Shown piece by piece: positions 35,386-45,332 of a stretch of 64,000 bases of DNA. This stretch comes from Aegilops tauschii subsp. strangulata. Lineage: Eukaryota > Streptophyta > Magnoliopsida > Poales > Poaceae. The DNA lies in NCBI RefSeq assembly GCF_002575655.3, contig NC_053036.3, positions 154,604,627 through 154,668,626 on the forward strand. The letters run 5' to 3'. The notes under the pieces are model-generated. The model was not told the DNA's origin. It ran no database searches and worked only from the letters and a program-made list of their open reading frames with translations. Position 1 is the stretch's first letter, and the number at the start of each line of letters is the position of its first letter. A program made the position numbers and the translations under genes.

Positions 35386-35613
35386 TAGCACAGTCTGCAA
35401 GCATATATCGAGAGAGACGTGTAGTGCGATAGTATATAGTAAAGTTTGTGCTATATGCACGTACTTGCAAAATGCGTACGAATACACAAGGTTTCCAAAC
35501 TTTCCCTTTTACATACTTAATTAATGACGCTAAAAATTCCTGAACGTTCGGGATTTATCATTTGCATCCCAAAACTAATGAGATCGCCTTACGAAACAAA
35601 AATTATACTCCTC

Positions 35614-36411
35614 CTAAAAGCCACGACGCTCGCAGGAGCGCTTGCGGCGCGCCACGAGTGCCCTGGTGCGCGGCCGTTTCCCAGGGCACCGACACAACGC
35701 CTCTTCCTCAGCCTCGCAACTCGCGAGGTGCTGATTGGCGGCTTGCCAGCGGGCGAGCGCGATCTCACCGCTGTGGTGATCCGGCGCCAACAGGTACTCC
35801 TCCTCGCTGGAAGCGTGCACCCGGTCCACGTACCGCCAAGCGTAGATGAGGCGCTTGGGCCCGACTGCACTCAGGGCGTCGGCACGGGCATCCTCCACCA
35901 CCCTCACGGCCCTCGCACGAGCCTTCTGCCAAAGAGCCAATTGCCTGACTCTCTCGGACGCGAAATAGGCCTCCCAGGCAGCTTGTTCCGCGGTGCGCTT
36001 CTCTTCCTCGGCCTTCTTCTCCGCCTCTATTTTGGCGCGCTCTGCTGGAGGCAAAGCCTCCCACAAGGCGACATCCATTTCTTTCCAAAGCTCCTCAAAG
36101 CTGGGGGGCTCGACGGGCGGCGTGGCGTTCTCCTCGGAGCGGGGAGCCGACGCGTCCTCTGGCGCGCGTGCTGGCGAGATTGGGAACACCGACGCATCCA
36201 CCTCGACGCGTCGCGGCGAGGAGCGGAACACCGACGCGTCCTCCTCGACTAGTGGCGGCGAGGAACGGAACGGCGACGCAACGCATAGCGGTGAGGAGCG
36301 GAACACCGACGCGTCCTCCTCGACTAGTGGCGGCAAGGAACGGAACAACCACGCGTGACCGTCCGCGCGGTGCAGCGAGGGGCTCCTAGGGCTTGGGAGG
36401 GGCGATGCCAT
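35614..36411 (-). CDS. Uncharacterised 265-aa protein, intact ORF
   Basis: ATG at 36411 (MASPLPSPRSPSLHRADG) preceded by a canonical TATA box, so this start is preferred over an in-frame upstream ATG at 36519 that would be upstream of transcription. The N-terminal half has repeated segments with the core RSSPPLVEEDASVF (three to four copies). The middle is a charged, probably helical stretch (AERAKIEAEKKAEEEKRTAE). The C-terminal part is Arg-rich (RALVARRKRSCERR) and could be a nuclear-targeting region. No stop or frameshift; I do not recognise the family and assign no function. Inside the CACTA cargo. Confidence 0.6.
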   Translation of the reverse strand: MASPLPSPRSPSLHRADGHAWLFRSLPPLVEEDASVFRSSPLCVASPFRSSPPLVEEDASVFRSSPRRVEVDASVFPISPARAPEDASAPRSEENATPPVEPPSFEELWKEMDVALWEALPPAERAKIEAEKKAEEEKRTAEQAAWEAYFASERVRQLALWQKARARAVRVVEDARADALSAVGPKRLIYAWRYVDRVHASSEEEYLLAPDHHSGEIALARWQAANQHLASCEAEEEALCRCPGKRPRTRALVARRKRSCERRGF

Positions 36412-36497
36412 GGTGGTCGACGTGAGAGGGAGGGGGAGGAGATAGCGATGAACGTGAACGTGAGGGGGAGGAGATAGCGATGTCGTGGGAGGCGCAG

Positions 36498-36505
36498 TAT
36501 TTATA
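36498..36505 (-). promoter_or_regulatory. TATA box of the uncharacterised gene
   Basis: Minus strand GGCTATAAATACTGC places TATAAATA about 87 bp upstream of the ATG, a normal plant arrangement. The leader has a duplicated GTGAGGGGGAGGAGATAGCG. Confidence 0.7.
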
Positions 36506-36550
36506 GCCAGCAATGGCACACCTACGTAAGATATGGACTGAGCTGCACTG

Positions 36551-36641
36551 ACTTAACTGCAGGTCCAATTGCGTCACTGACATGTGGGCCAGACCCCTGT
36601 TGGGCCCATATGCCAGTGACCCAATGCACCTGCAGTTAAGT
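36551..36641. repeat. 91-bp hairpin upstream of the TATA box
   Basis: Arms of about 39 bp (from ACTTAACTGCAGGTCCAATT to GTGGGCC, and the complement from GGGCCCATATGCCAGTGACC to GTTAAGT) with a loop of about 12 bases. By eye more than 80% of arm positions pair. It lies some 45 bp upstream of the TATA box. Confidence 0.85.
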
Positions 36642-37272
36642 AACCGCTACGTGGGCATATTTGTTGGAGTAAATTACGGGGGAGCAAAGGGGTGGAAATA
36701 TTGCTGGTCACAACGGATTGGACGAGCGTGGGGGGAGGAGAGTCATGCATGCAGATTTTTTCACATGGGGTGGAGTGGTGGGACCGCAGGAGGGAGAAGG
36801 AAGTTTGGCAGGCATATTGTTTCCACACATGGAGAGGAAAAGATTTGGAGACGAACGGGCTTCCTGCAGGTATGGGGAACGGTGCATAATAAGTCATCTT
36901 GCATGCCGGGCTAGGTATAGTCTCAAGTCATTAAAAACATACACGCCCCACACATGTTCATATTTCAAGGTGCACTAAATTATTGCATGCGATGATTAAG
37001 GCTGGCCATAATGGTGGTATCTTAGCTGGTATCATGCACACGGGAATAGCAAACATGCTGATGTGGCAAAGAATTAAAGAAGAGAGGGGGTTAGAGTAAC
37101 TAGTGTTCATGCATGCATTGGTAAACACATTTTTTTTGTGAAGAACGACAGCACTAGTTGAGTACTTTTGCAGACTTCAAAAACTATTCCACCGCCTCTA
37201 CTATCTTGCTAAGAGTAGGTGAAATGTTTGAATCGAGCCCTTTAAACTAGAAGGGAGGTAGTGGTACTCTAA
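36642..37272. other. No gene; truncated Tourist-like MITE near 37000
   Basis: 36996-37050 (TTAAGGCTGGCCATAATGG...) looks like one end of a Tourist MITE related to 37273-37545; its partner end is not found. Nothing recognised in the rest. Confidence 0.45.
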
Positions 37273-37545
37273 GGGTGGTCATAGTGGGGAGTAACTTAGA
37301 TTAGTAACATGCATATGTTACTAGTCTATGTTACTACCTCTATAGTGCATAGTATCATAGATTAGTATCATAGGTGGTCTCATTTATTGCCATGCATGAC
37401 ACATAGTAGCATCACATTTATTATGTTACGGTATCTACCTATGTTACTATAACCATCTCTCTCTTCTTTAATTGCCTACCACATTAGCATGTTTGCGAGT
37501 CCCAAGTGCATGATACTAGTTATGTTACCCCCACTATGGCCAGCC
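37273..37545. mobile_element. Tourist (PIF/Harbinger) MITE
   Basis: 273 bp with ends GGGTGGTCATAGTGGGGAGT and its near-complement ending CCCCCACTATGGCCAGCC. Perfect 3-bp TSD TAA (37270-37272; 37546-37548), typical of PIF/Harbinger MITEs. Confidence 0.88.
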
Positions 37546-37629
37546 TAATAGCTAACCTTGTTGTGATGACAAGATAGGACATGGCACGCACCTGGACGGA
37601 GGAACTAGTCTGCATTGTGCATTTAAGTT

Positions 37630-38248
37630 TTGTCTGAAGTCAACGTCCCTCTACTTTCACCAGACTTATAGAAAAATGTGTCAACATTCACAATGTCAAA
37701 TCAATATTTTTACACTCATTATAAAATGTAGTTCTTATACTCATTATAATCAGTATTGTAGATATTGATATTTTTAGTATAAATTTGGTCGTGGGATTTC
37801 ATTGATGCCTGTCAAAGCGTGGAGGAAGCGGAGCTTAGGGCTTGCATTGCCGGTCTCGACATAGGTATTTCTCTTCATAATCCTGTAATTTTAGAGACTG
37901 ATTGTGCTTTTGTGGTAGCGTCTCTTGCATCGGGGGACTATGACAGGTTTGCTATGCGTGACCTGAAGATGAAAGCGTTGAGCATCTCGAAGTTGATCAA
38001 CAATCTTCAATTGTCAAAGATTAGCCGTTCGGCCAATAAGGTGGCACACTTAATCGCTAAGTATAGCTTTGACAATAGATTAGATGGTATTCTTGTAAAT
38101 AACGTACCACCCTGTGTGGTGAATATTGTATCGAATGAGTGTACTGGTGTGGCTGGTTAATTAATATAAGGTGGTGTTCAAAAAAAAAGTATAAATTTGG
38201 TCAAACACTTTGCAAACAGTTGACGGGAGTAAAAAGGACCAGAGGGAG
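37630..38248. mobile_element. Stowaway MITE split by a LINE; left end uncertain
   Basis: The right end GGACCAGAGGGAG followed by TA and internal TAAATTTGGTCAAACACTTTG are typical of Stowaway. The LINE at 37791-38187 sits inside. The left terminal repeat is not clear. Confidence 0.6.
37791..38187 (+). mobile_element. 5'-truncated LINE insertion with 15-bp TSD
   Basis: 397 bp ending in a poly(A) tract, flanked by AGTATAAATTTGGTC on both sides (37776-37790; 38188-38202). It encodes an RNase H-like domain (about 37804-38157) with EEAELRACIAGL, VILETDCAFVVASL and ISRSANKVAHLIAK, as at the 3' end of many plant LINEs. The reading frame is uninterrupted to TAA near 38158. No start codon of its own; the ATG usually picked (37819) is not supported. 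Confidence 0.9.
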
Positions 38249-38704
38249 TACCATGCATGCGGAGTAGGCAAAAAAAAATTGCTTGTCTAAAAAAAAGGAA
38301 AAAAATGCTCATTTATAGCCGGTCGAAGTCTCAAAGGGCGCGACCGCGCGAGGGAGGTGAAGGTCATGGGAGGCGTGACGTTTGACGAAATTAAGTGAAG
38401 TTACATCCACGCGCCGGCATGGCGCGCGAACAGGCAGAAGCTATACCGTCAGGCCTACGATATGGGTCTAGTAGACATGACATCTAGTGGGTCCCGCATA
38501 GTTCTCGAGAACTCTTTGGGGGCTTGCAGCCGTGTATCCACCGGGCAAGCCAACAACCCCACGCCGTTCGCACGCCCTACTCGTCCCCATCTTCTACCTT
38601 ACAACAGTTCGCTCCCAGTCGTCTCGTCCTTTCACATTTGTTCGCTCCCAGTTTTTTTTGCGGGGTACAACAGTTCAACTTCTCCCAACCCTCCTCCAAA
38701 ATCC
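38249..38704 (+). other. Leader of the exonuclease gene
   Basis: No TATA box recognised. The exonuclease reading frame is open upstream to 38462, but the upstream residues (Pro/Ser-rich) do not look like protein domain sequence. Confidence 0.45.
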
Positions 38705-39427
38705 ATGGCCTCCCAAATCTCCATGGTCGCCACTGAGTACCAGGTTAGAGCCATCACCGGCGATCAATTCATCGTCATCTACACACATGGATCCGAGATG
38801 GTGAAAGCATGGCTTGCTCGCTTCCTACGCATGTTCAACAGTTTAACGGATCAGTGGGTCGCTGGGCTAGATGTTGAGTACACCACAATCCTGGGACGAG
38901 AGAAGGATCTAAAGGATGAAGAGAGGAAGAAGCCCGCCGTGATCCAGGTTTGCATACATAACGTTTGCTTGGTCTACCACATATGCCATGCCGACGTTGA
39001 GTGTCAGGATTTTAAGAACTTCCTCAAGGACAAAAGAGTGAAATTCGTTACTGTAGGCTTTAAGAACGACAGGGATGTCCTGCGTCGGATAGGTCTCGTT
39101 GTAGGCCAGCCCTTCGATCCCCAGAAGGCAAGCCTGGTGTCCTCCTCTCAACCTTCAATGCTGACCCTGGCAGCAGCCATGATTGATCCTTCGTACGCTA
39201 AACTGAAGAAACCTCATCACGAGTTTCATCATGCATGGGAGTCAAAGACATTAGATGAAGATCACATCCTGTACGAAGCAATGGATGCCTACCTTTGTTT
39301 AAATATCTACAAGGGTTGGATGAAGAAGCAGAGCCCAGTGTCCGGTTCAAGCAAAGAAGCGTCGGCGAAGAGGAAGAGGAAGAGGGACGAGGACGAAGTC
39401 GAGGACGTGGACTCGGACTCCGAGTAG
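38705..39427 (+). CDS. DEDDy-type 3'-5' exonuclease domain protein (WRN/RNase D-like)
   Basis: 240 aa, single exon, start MASQISMVATEYQV. Proteins of this fold remove nucleotides from 3' ends of DNA or RNA with two metal ions. Exo I: GLDVEYT (D56, E58). Exo II: VTVGFKNDRDVL (D122 or D124). Exo III: ILYEAMDAYLCLNIY (Y190, D194). The catalytic acidic residues thus appear present. The C-terminal tail is strongly basic then acidic (SAKRKRKRDEDE), a likely nuclear signal. Length fits the stand-alone plant exonuclease-domain proteins rather than RecQ helicases. No break. Inside the CACTA cargo. Substrate unknown. Confidence 0.85.
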   Translation: MASQISMVATEYQVRAITGDQFIVIYTHGSEMVKAWLARFLRMFNSLTDQWVAGLDVEYTTILGREKDLKDEERKKPAVIQVCIHNVCLVYHICHADVECQDFKNFLKDKRVKFVTVGFKNDRDVLRRIGLVVGQPFDPQKASLVSSSQPSMLTLAAAMIDPSYAKLKKPHHEFHHAWESKTLDEDHILYEAMDAYLCLNIYKGWMKKQSPVSGSSKEASAKRKRKRDEDEVEDVDSDSE

Positions 39428-39674
39428 GTGGCAGTGCCGTCGGTCATGCTGGTTCTACTGCAGTGTCAAGCGGACTAGTTGCTTAGTTTATTTTCAAGGG
39501 TGTGTTGTGCTGAGGCCCCAGCAGAACTATGTTTATGTTCTTTCTCGTTATTTGAACTCTTTAGTACGTACGGTAGTACTAGTACTATGTCTTACTACTG
39601 TTCTTCTTGCAGTTGGTACTACTGCTCGTATCTTCGTGTTCCTACTGTACTTAATACGTTCATACTAGTAGTAT
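39428..39674. other. 3' flank of the exonuclease gene
   Basis: Short, with TACTACT-rich stretches; probable 3' UTR. No clear poly(A) signal. Confidence 0.4.
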
Positions 39675-39804
39675 AATTTGGGTCAGTCGATTTGTGAAAG
39701 AAGTTCGACGGAGCGAAGGAAGAAGACGGCAGAAGAGGTGGAAGAAGCCCTTCTAGCCATCCATGTTGCATCAAACGGCTCAGATGAGTCGACTGACCCA
39801 AATT
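39675..39804. repeat. 130-bp inverted-repeat element (AATTTGGGTCAGTCGA)
   Basis: Perfect 16-bp inverted repeat at 39675-39690 and 39789-39804. A 15/16 match to the same end recurs at 48846-48861. No TSD seen. Likely a small foldback of unknown class. Confidence 0.65.
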
Positions 39805-40439
39805 GCTCCTTCAGATTGCAGGATCCACGTGGCATTCAAGGTCTTGAAGGTAGATTCTGCGTCCGCACCCGGTTTGCGGGCTCAACGCGCGCGCGACCGT
39901 CTTCCGCTGTGACAGCCACCATGCGCGCCTCCTCCGCGCGGGCGGAGATGACAATGACACACTAGTTCCTCCTCGCAGGCGTGTTGGAGCACGCGCTCGT
40001 CCTTCTCTTCGTACGCTGCGTGCATAGACGCAGCTCCACCAGCTGCTCGCGTGCTTCGCAGCGCGGCAGCATCGCGAGGAGGGACTGCAGACGACGTGAG
40101 CGGGCGAGCCTTTGGCTTCATGGCACAGGGATGGCGGCGACACGGCGGTGATGGGCGAGAAATTGTTGGCCGGAGCAGGCGGGCGCCGGCATGCGCAACG
40201 GCGGCGGCGCCATATCGATGAGTGCGCGTGTGGGAGCTTACTTTAGTTTTATATATAAGGTTGGTTAAACTTAAAAGAAAACCATACTAGAACACGTAAA
40301 CATTAGACTTAGGCAGCACTTTTATTAGTTAGTACCACAACCACGATACGGAATCTTGTGCAAGCGCGTGAACCGCGGCCGCGCGGTCGATCGAACGGTG
40401 CGTCACCGTGTCGCGCTCGAAGGACATCCACCGAACCTT
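39805..40439. other. GC-rich block without a supported gene
   Basis: Minus-strand frames at 39811-40143 and 39882-40121 are open but compositionally biased (Arg/Ala-rich) with no domain. It may be a decayed gene. Confidence 0.4.
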
Positions 40440-40786
40440 TTTGTGTGTGTGAAAACAATCCTCGAATATTACTCAACTTTTTTCCTGTGAAAGTTCTTGA
40501 CGCTGCAATATTTCCATATATTTGAATTTAGCTCCAGTTCGTGTTTATTTGGATTTGGACGTTTTAGGTGCGCCCTAGTTTTTTTAATACTGATTTTGTG
40601 TGTGTGACTGAGAGAGAACGTCTGTATGTGTCCATATGTGTGTTGTGGCGGAAGGGCAATGTGGAGACGGTGTGCGTGTGATAGAGACATAGGGAGGTGT
40701 GAATGTGCAAATGATCATGCATGAGTGAGACATAGACAGATGCTAATACGTTGTGTATACATGAGAGAACGGTCTTCTAGTTTACT

Positions 40787-40817
<31 letters not shown>

Positions 40818-41660
40818 GAGAGAGAGAGACAGAGAGAGGAGCATCCGTAACACAACAACCATCTCTCTCGATTCGTCCATCCCTCGCACGGTCGCATGCA
40901 ACACATGCATCAACGAGCACATTTTGACACCCTCACCTGGCCCCTGCCCACCTCAGGGCCCGCACAATCTCATCGTGAATACCCATTTCTCTCCTTAGGT
41001 TTGTTTTCTCTCAATATCTGACACACACACACAGACACACGCAGCACAACACACACACACACACACTCCCCCGAGCACACAATTCATCCCCATCCAAGGT
41101 TATACGGCGACCACTCTCGCTTGTGCTTCTTTGCACCCCAACATGCACAACACCTCAATCTTCAAAGAGGACATCGAGCAGATCGAAGACGGCGACCACA
41201 CTACGCTAGAGAATGCGGGGTCATTTGGAAGCAGGGTGATGTGACGACGGCTGACTGACTCCTCCCCCCACCCTCTCTCTCTCTCTCTTGCACAAAGTTA
41301 CCAATCCCTCTCTCCCCCGCACAAAATTGTCAATCCCTCAACCCATGAGATCCTTCCCCTCTCGTCCATGTTTTTCCAGCTCTCTCATCAAACATGTTGT
41401 CTCTTCTCCTTCCACGTATACAGAATCCAGATGCACACGCATCTCATGTATATTACATGTATCCATCTTTCTCACAGACCTAACTTCTTCCTCTCTCTTT
41501 CTCTCTCTATCTCTCTCTGTCTCGTTAGATTCGTCTCCTACTCTCTCGTCCACATACATACAATCTTTCCCACCCTATCTGCTCCATCTTCAAAAGCTCT
41601 CTCTGCACGTTTCATTCACACATTGGGATATGTCAAAATGTTGCTTCTATAATGCCTGAT
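40440..41660. repeat. Microsatellite-rich region
   Basis: (TG)n-(AG)n at about 40786-40840, (AC)n at 41021-41070, (CT)n at 41270-41290 and 41500-41525. The same style of TG/GA-rich sequence returns at 46600-47440, partly in inverse orientation. Confidence 0.85.
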
Positions 41661-41914
41661 GTAGAGTTATGGTTGTTTTTGTTGCATCCTACAAAGTAAT
41701 AACTATGAAATGCATTTAGATTCTCATTTGACTGGGATTATGTGAGTTTGAGCATGTTGTGAAGTACTATAGACCTTGTATACATCTTGGGATTCAACAA
41801 TGATTGTAACTATTGAATTGTATAGACCATTACATTCGAAGTCAATAGCCTAATATATTTATTTCACAATTTCAACAAATGATTAGTTCACAACAAACTA
41901 AGAAAACAAATGTG
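41661..41914. other. Nothing recognised
   Basis: AT-rich spacer without open frames. Confidence 0.4.
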
Positions 41915-41916
41915 TA

Positions 41917-42160
41917 CTCCCTCCATTTTTATTTAAGTCCGCGTATTAGCATTGGTCAAAGTCAAGTTTTGTAAACTCTCAGAAAGCTTATAACAAAAAA
42001 TATTAACATATACAATAACAAATAAATACCATTAGATTGATTATTGAATGTACTTTCACATCATACATATTTGTTATGGTAAATGCTTATATTTTTCTAT
42101 AAACTTGGTCAAACTTTAGGAAGTTTGACTTCGGTCAAACCTAATATGCAAAGTTTACTA
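41917..42160. mobile_element. Stowaway-type MITE, right terminus decayed
   Basis: Starts TA + CTCCCTCCATTTTTATTTAAG. Inner GGTCAAAGTCAAG pairs with CTTCGGTCAAAC-type sequence at the right. The right terminal GGGAG is missing. Confidence 0.65.
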
Positions 42161-42990
42161 CTAATACTCGCTAGTTGCTTAGCCGAATCACTCAACACGC
42201 CACACGGGGAGTCCAGTGTCACAAAATTTTGAGGTCGGCGGGAAAATCTCCCGCGACCCTGATTCGAGCAGTGGGAAGTTACCATCATAGCCTTCGGAAC
42301 AGGCCTACGGATGACGCTTGGTAGGGGGCTGTTTTCGTAACTTTAGGTTCACCCTACCCAGCCAACCCCACCCGGCACCCAGAGTAGTACACCTGAATAC
42401 TCCCCATTTTCTATCCCCATCGCAAAATAGACTTCTCCACGGCACCGCAGCCTTCGTGCTCCTCCCCTTTACATCAGCGCACTCGTCCACCGCAGCGCAT
42501 CCGCCTCATCGACGACCTCGTACGCCGCACTGGAGCCGGTCCACCGTCATCGTCGTACACGGAGCCTCTTCCCCGTCATCGTCTTCTACGGTCTCGGATC
42601 TGCTTCCCGGAAGCCGACGCCAAGCGCAGAAGTACCACCGTCGTGGACAATGAACTGACTCCCCGTTGCTGACCATGACTCACAGAGGCCGCCGCGACCA
42701 TCGTTCTCCTCCTTGATTGGTAATGTGTGTATTGAATCACTTAGCAGTACATGTGCAGTTCCAATTTTGTTCATACCTACCCTTCAAATTTCCTGGGTGC
42801 TATTGTTCACGTAAAAGTAATTGGTTATAGCCTCCATTTTCCAACAAAATATCAGCTTGTAATTGTGCGTCACTCCTGTATCGCGCTAGTAGAGAAGAGA
42901 GTAGAGATAGCAGAGACGTCGGGAAAGGATCGCGCGCGGGGGAAAAAGCGGCCGGGCGTGCGCTAGTTTTGGCGCGCGGCGTCCGGCGCG
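42161..42990 (+). other. Possible decayed first exon with E2F-like element
   Basis: GGCGGGAAAATCTCCCGCG (42237-42255) is a palindrome-like E2F-type motif. 42430-42720 is C-rich with frequent CCACCG and CGTC codon-like composition, similar in style to the first exon at 48366. No start or open frame can be defended. Confidence 0.35.
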
Positions 42991-42993
42991 CTT

Positions 42994-43000
42994 TATAAAA
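42994..43000 (+). promoter_or_regulatory. TATA box of the AP2-like pseudogene
   Basis: TATAAAA in GCGCTTTATAAAATCC, 108 bp upstream of the ATG. Confidence 0.7.
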
Positions 43001-43107
43001 TCCAACGCCCTCCCACCGATCTGTGCCTTGCCACCGCTCTCTCCCCGCTCTGTGCCTCGCCACCGCTCTCTCCCCGCTCTTTTTCGCCTCGCCGCCGCCG
43101 CGCCACC

Positions 43108-43701
43108 ATGCCGTCGAGTCGCCGGGAATCTTGGGGATACCGCGGCGTCCGCGCGCGCCCCTCCGGCGGCTTCTCCGCTGAGATCCGGTTCCGCACGCGG
43201 GATGCGCCTCGGCCTCGGCAATTTCGACACCGCCAACGAGGCCGCCCGCGCGTACGACGCGGCGGTGTGGCGCCTCCGGTGGCCTCATAGAACATTGAAC
43301 TTCCCCAACGTGCCGACGCGGGAGCGGGCGCAGGAGCTCGCGCCTCTGCCGCGGCTTAGGGCGCTGTGGCGCCAAGACTTCCCGCAGGACATCATCAACG
43401 AGCGCGAGTTCTACGTGCAAAGGAGGGCGGAGAGGGATAAGAGGAGGGCGGAGCAAGCCGCCTATCGCGAGGACAAGCATAGGCGAAAAGCGGACGCTCA
43501 ATTCAACATGAGGCTAGGAGCAGCGTCGCCCTGGGAATCCGACAACGATCGGTATCTTCATGCCTACAGTCAGACGTCGGAGGAGGACATCACCAAGGAG
43601 GAGTCGGACGACGAGGAGTTGTTGAATTATCTTTTTTTATCTATCTATGCTGAGAACTATCCTCTACTCTCTAGTATCTACTTCTTGATCTCAGCACTGT
43701 A
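43108..43701 (+). pseudogene. AP2/ERF-domain-like gene with a frameshift
   Basis: ATG at 43108 in a good context (CCACCATGCC). The first frame reads WGYRGVRARPSGGFSAEIRF, the YRGVR/AEIR start of an AP2 domain. A frame change near 43196-43203 moves the rest, LGLGNFDTANEAARAYDAAV, to another frame. AP2 domains bind GCC-box type DNA. After the domain come a charged helical stretch (RRAERDKRRAEQAAYREDKH) and an acidic Ser-rich segment (SQTSEEDITKEESDDEE), ending at 43701. The TATA box is still present, so decay may be recent. Inside the CACTA cargo. Confidence 0.8.
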
Positions 43702-43852
43702 AACGCTTTTTTAAAGCACCGCGCATTGCGATTCTGTTGGAGATGCTCTTACATGGCAGACGAGTGCTTTAATGTTGCCCACAAGATGTGCGAGTATTAC
43801 TAGTAGTATATTTTTCTTGCCATGTTGAGATTTTAAAACCACGAGTGCAAAC

Positions 43853-44628
43853 ATGCAGAGGAGCAATGAAGACCAAACACGGGATATTCGGGACATCTTC
43901 AAGGAGCGTGGCAAGTTAAAGAGGAGCTGCACCGAACCTGTAAAACGAGCTTTGGTAAGTAACACCCTTTCAATTACTTTCGTGTAGCCTCGTGTTCTTC
44001 GATGTGTATATGTTGTAGTTTCTGTTTCTCTTAAGCGTGGTGTTCTTCGATGTGTAATAAGAAGAGTCTTAATCGTCCTAATGCGTTCGTTTTTAGCTTG
44101 ATGTAGGAAGTGGGTGTTCTCACCTTGTAGTCTGTTTTTTTCCTTTTGAATTCACTTCTCCGAGTTCTGTTTATCTGGCTTCAACTAAATGGATCTAGGT
44201 TGCTCTGAGTAATTATCTAAAAAGAAGTAACTTCATGTCAGGATGCAGTTCCTGCGAGGAGGGAAGTATGGTCAACCTCGAGATCATGTTTCCAAAATGA
44301 GGCTGGATTACACACAAGGTGCCAGTTCCCTAATGATGCTGGATTAGACACAAGGTGCAAATTCCCAGATGATGCTGGATTACACACAAGCCAGGTGGAG
44401 TCGTCAGCTATTTGTGTCCTCGTGGCATTAGTAAAGGCTGAAAGAAAGCGTGCAGCAGCCCTTGAGAATGTAGCTGAGTTCCTGAAGAAGCGAAAAGAGC
44501 AATCTGATGCTCTCTTCACCCAAGCCAAAGAAGAGATGGAAGAAGCCAGAAATAAGCTAGCAGAGGCAGAGCAGGCTAGGCGTCTCCTGCTATCTAAAAC
44601 TGTTGTCAATACAAAATTTCCTTCATAA
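43853..44628 (+). CDS. Spliced coiled-coil protein of unknown function
   Basis: Two coding blocks, 43853-43954 and 44242-44628, join in phase through a GTAAGT...TCAG intron (287 nt): 162 codons. Block 2 opens with three tandem 14-residue units (core DAGLHTRCQF). It ends in a long charged helix (AERKRAAALENVAEFLKKRK; EEMEEARNKLAEAEQARRLL) predicted by eye to form a coiled coil. 43853 may not be the true start, because CATGCAG there could instead be an acceptor of an upstream exon. The style recalls C-terminal parts of plant Transposase_24 proteins, but that is a guess. Confidence 0.5.
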
Positions 44629-45203
44629 TAGCTAGGTTCAAATGTTTATCCAGTCAGCATGCCTGTTGTGATGTCCGTGCATCTACTGATGTGGCACAAA
44701 ATGTTTTTTTTGGGTCATGTAATAACAACAATTACTTTCCAATCAATAACAGACGAAGCATTGGACATGGTATAGTTCACGCGCAAGCCCGACATTCCAA
44801 GTTCAACTTCCACATCAAACTCATGTTCACAGATATCTGCAGATTCATACATAATGTCCACAACCATGATTCACTTCAAAGCCAAAAAAATATGAGGAGA
44901 GTTATAAATAAAGAAAATCCTCTACTAGTTCCTGCTACCAGTGCGAGCACAACAAGTCAAGACCATGCGTAAATTAATTATATTTTAGTCATTTTTTGTG
45001 TTCTAAAATGCCTGCCGGCTCGCGGAAGGACGTGTTGTTGGCACACGCGCGGATTCAATGAAGGCAGGCGGGGCAGTCTTAAGCTGGTTGCACGCGGCGA
45101 GGAGGCGTGCTCAGCCGGGCCTGCAGCGAGTGCGGCCCTCTTGGCCGGCGCGCCGGTTCAATGCCTGCGCTATGAGAGGTCGCGTCCGTGTCAGAGCAAT
45201 CAC
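44629..45203. other. No gene seen
   Basis: A 93-codon frame (44691-44972) lacks any domain. 45010-45190 is GC-rich with GGCGCGCCGG-type sequence. Confidence 0.4.
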
Positions 45204-45332
45204 TCCCTCTAGTCCTTTTTTGTTTGGGTATAACAAAAATCTCGTTTTCCATTCACATTTTACAAGTAAAATTCGTGGACAAACTTTGACCCAAAGTACG
45301 ATGGGGACTAGTAAACCAGAATGGAGGTAGTA
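45204..45332. mobile_element. Stowaway-like MITE, degenerate
   Basis: ACTCCCTCTAGTCC at the left and AAACCAGAATGGAGGTAGTA at the right are degenerate inverted ends. Inner ACAAACTTTGACCCAAAG is typical. Confidence 0.6.

Noticed and set aside
39811..40143. 110-codon GC-rich minus-strand ORF
   Set aside because: No domain; overlapping frames equally open; Arg/Ala bias from base composition.
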